Below the pieces are notes generated by a model. The model made no database searches. It was not told the origin of the DNA and was given only the letters and a program-made list of their open reading frames with translations. 64,000 nucleotides of DNA from contig NZ_FQVP01000007.1 of the NCBI RefSeq assembly GCF_900129395.1, positions 62,001 through 126,000 of the forward strand, written 5' to 3'. A program made the position numbers and the translations under genes. This stretch comes from Pseudosulfitobacter pseudonitzschiae. Lineage in GTDB: Bacteria; Pseudomonadota; Alphaproteobacteria; Rhodobacterales; Rhodobacteraceae. Below, piece by piece: positions 63,470 to 64,000 of the stretch. Numbering within the stretch: the first letter of the stretch is position 1; each line of letters begins with the position of its first letter.

Positions 63470-64000
63470 TTGCCAACCTTCCAAGCCAGGCTGTCAGGTC
63501 CCTGACCCACGGGCGATTTGATCGGCTCCATGACCGGTTTCGACTGATCCTGTGACGCCGCCTTGGCGATGCGCACTTTCAGATCGAACCACGCCGCCTG
63601 CCCGGTGATCGGGTCAGAATTGGCCCACCGCAACCCGTCGCCCTTGGGCGGCAGCAGTTCGTGGATCAGGTGGTTCAGCAGGAACCCCTTGGTCGCCTCG
63701 GGTGCGTCCTTGTCCAGCGCCCACGCGCCTTTGCGCTTGCCGATGGCGTTCCAGGTCCAGACGGTATTGGGGTTCAGCGCCGCCATTTCCAGCACCGGCA
63801 CCGTGATTTCGCCGTGGGGCGAGGTGACGGTGGCCCAATCGCCATCCTTCAGGTCGTGGTCGCGCATCAGGTTGGTCGGCAGGTACAGCGGGTTGTGCCC
63901 GTGCAATTGCCGCAGCCATGCGTTCTGGCTGCCCCAGGAATGGTACATGGCCATCGGGCGCTGGGTCAGCGCGGTCACGGGATATTCGGCGGCGCGGTTG
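63466..64000 (-). CDS. soeA: Molybdopterin oxidoreductase catalytic subunit, 3' part (SoeA/DmsA type)
   Basis: C-terminal 177 residues of a molybdopterin-binding subunit; the rest lies beyond the window. It contains the molybdopterin-dinucleotide-binding domain: YPVTALTQRPMAMYHSWGSQNAWLRQLHG, LPTNLMRDHDLKDGDWATVTSPHGEI and GAWALDKDAPEATKGFLLNHLI. The stop overlaps the start of an unrelated inserted gene, which separates it from soeB. By family logic, it oxidises sulfite (or reduces a related substrate) and passes electrons to soeB and soeC. Confidence 0.8.
   Translation of the reverse strand, partial: NRAAEYPVTALTQRPMAMYHSWGSQNAWLRQLHGHNPLYLPTNLMRDHDLKDGDWATVTSPHGEITVPVLEMAALNPNTVWTWNAIGKRKGAWALDKDAPEATKGFLLNHLIHELLPPKGDGLRWANSDPITGQAAWFDLKVRIAKAASQDQSKPVMEPIKSPVGQGPDSLAWKVGK

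Overview
The window is chromosomal DNA from an alphaproteobacterium of the order Rhodobacterales, most likely the marine Roseobacter group. This is inferred from base composition (sampled genes mostly in the low to mid 60s percent G+C), the family content (Hint-domain proteins, DUF1523, DUF5928-type glycosyltransferase, a SoeABC-type sulfite dehydrogenase, stand-alone MnmD) and densely packed operons with many four-base stop/start overlaps. I saw no rRNA, tRNA, CRISPR array, integrase or transposase.

Layout. 1-2835: end of a dipeptide/oligopeptide ABC transporter operon. 2990-7961: succinate-semialdehyde dehydrogenase, an esterase, a Hint-domain protein and a creatinase. 8150-15380: a compact co-directional cluster of largely unknown function (coiled-coil protein, uncharacterised protein, AAA+ ATPase, DUF6638-like protein, small two-helix membrane protein, DUF1523 protein), interrupted by an A+T-rich gene with two HEPN-like RNxxxH motifs. 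15853-19790: L,D-transpeptidase, glycosyltransferase, sulfotransferase and SGNH hydrolase, all cell-surface related. 19903-28229: smpB, a rhodanese, an aminotransferase, the glnK-amt ammonium pair, a class A penicillin-binding protein and mlaC/mlaA. 28398-31441: a type I secretion ABC transporter and its membrane-fusion partner. 31578-42230: many short housekeeping operons (ridA, GDPD, FemAB-like, phhB, mscS, peroxiredoxin, ferredoxin reductase, rsmD, map, sfsA, cinA-like, AhpD). 42227-51802: OmpA-like protein, LysR regulator, zntB, an ArsR/NIPSNAP/monooxygenase module, fadH, rppH, adenosine kinase and nth. 51951-61216: a broken Hint-domain gene, ada, an OmpA lipoprotein, flavin reductase, split mnmC/mnmD, EamA exporter, lytic transglycosylase and dapA. 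61274-64000: soeC, soeB, an unrelated inserted gene and the 3' end of soeA.

The most striking signal is shared by two distant operons. At 12363-13076 and at 62909-63469 a gene of lower G+C content (about 46% and 51% by hand count) sits exactly inside what looks like an ancestral stop/start overlap of two neighbouring genes. In both cases a TGA flanks the insert on each side, the insert borrows the start codon of the downstream gene and supplies a replacement one, and precise removal would restore a normal four-base overlap. The first inserted gene encodes a double HEPN-motif protein, which suggests a defence or toxin-like RNase. Other notable items are the AAA+ cluster itself, a Hint-domain gene with a single in-frame TAA, divergent separate genes for the two halves of MnmC, a 17-bp tandem repeat and two dispersed or tandem intergenic repeats.
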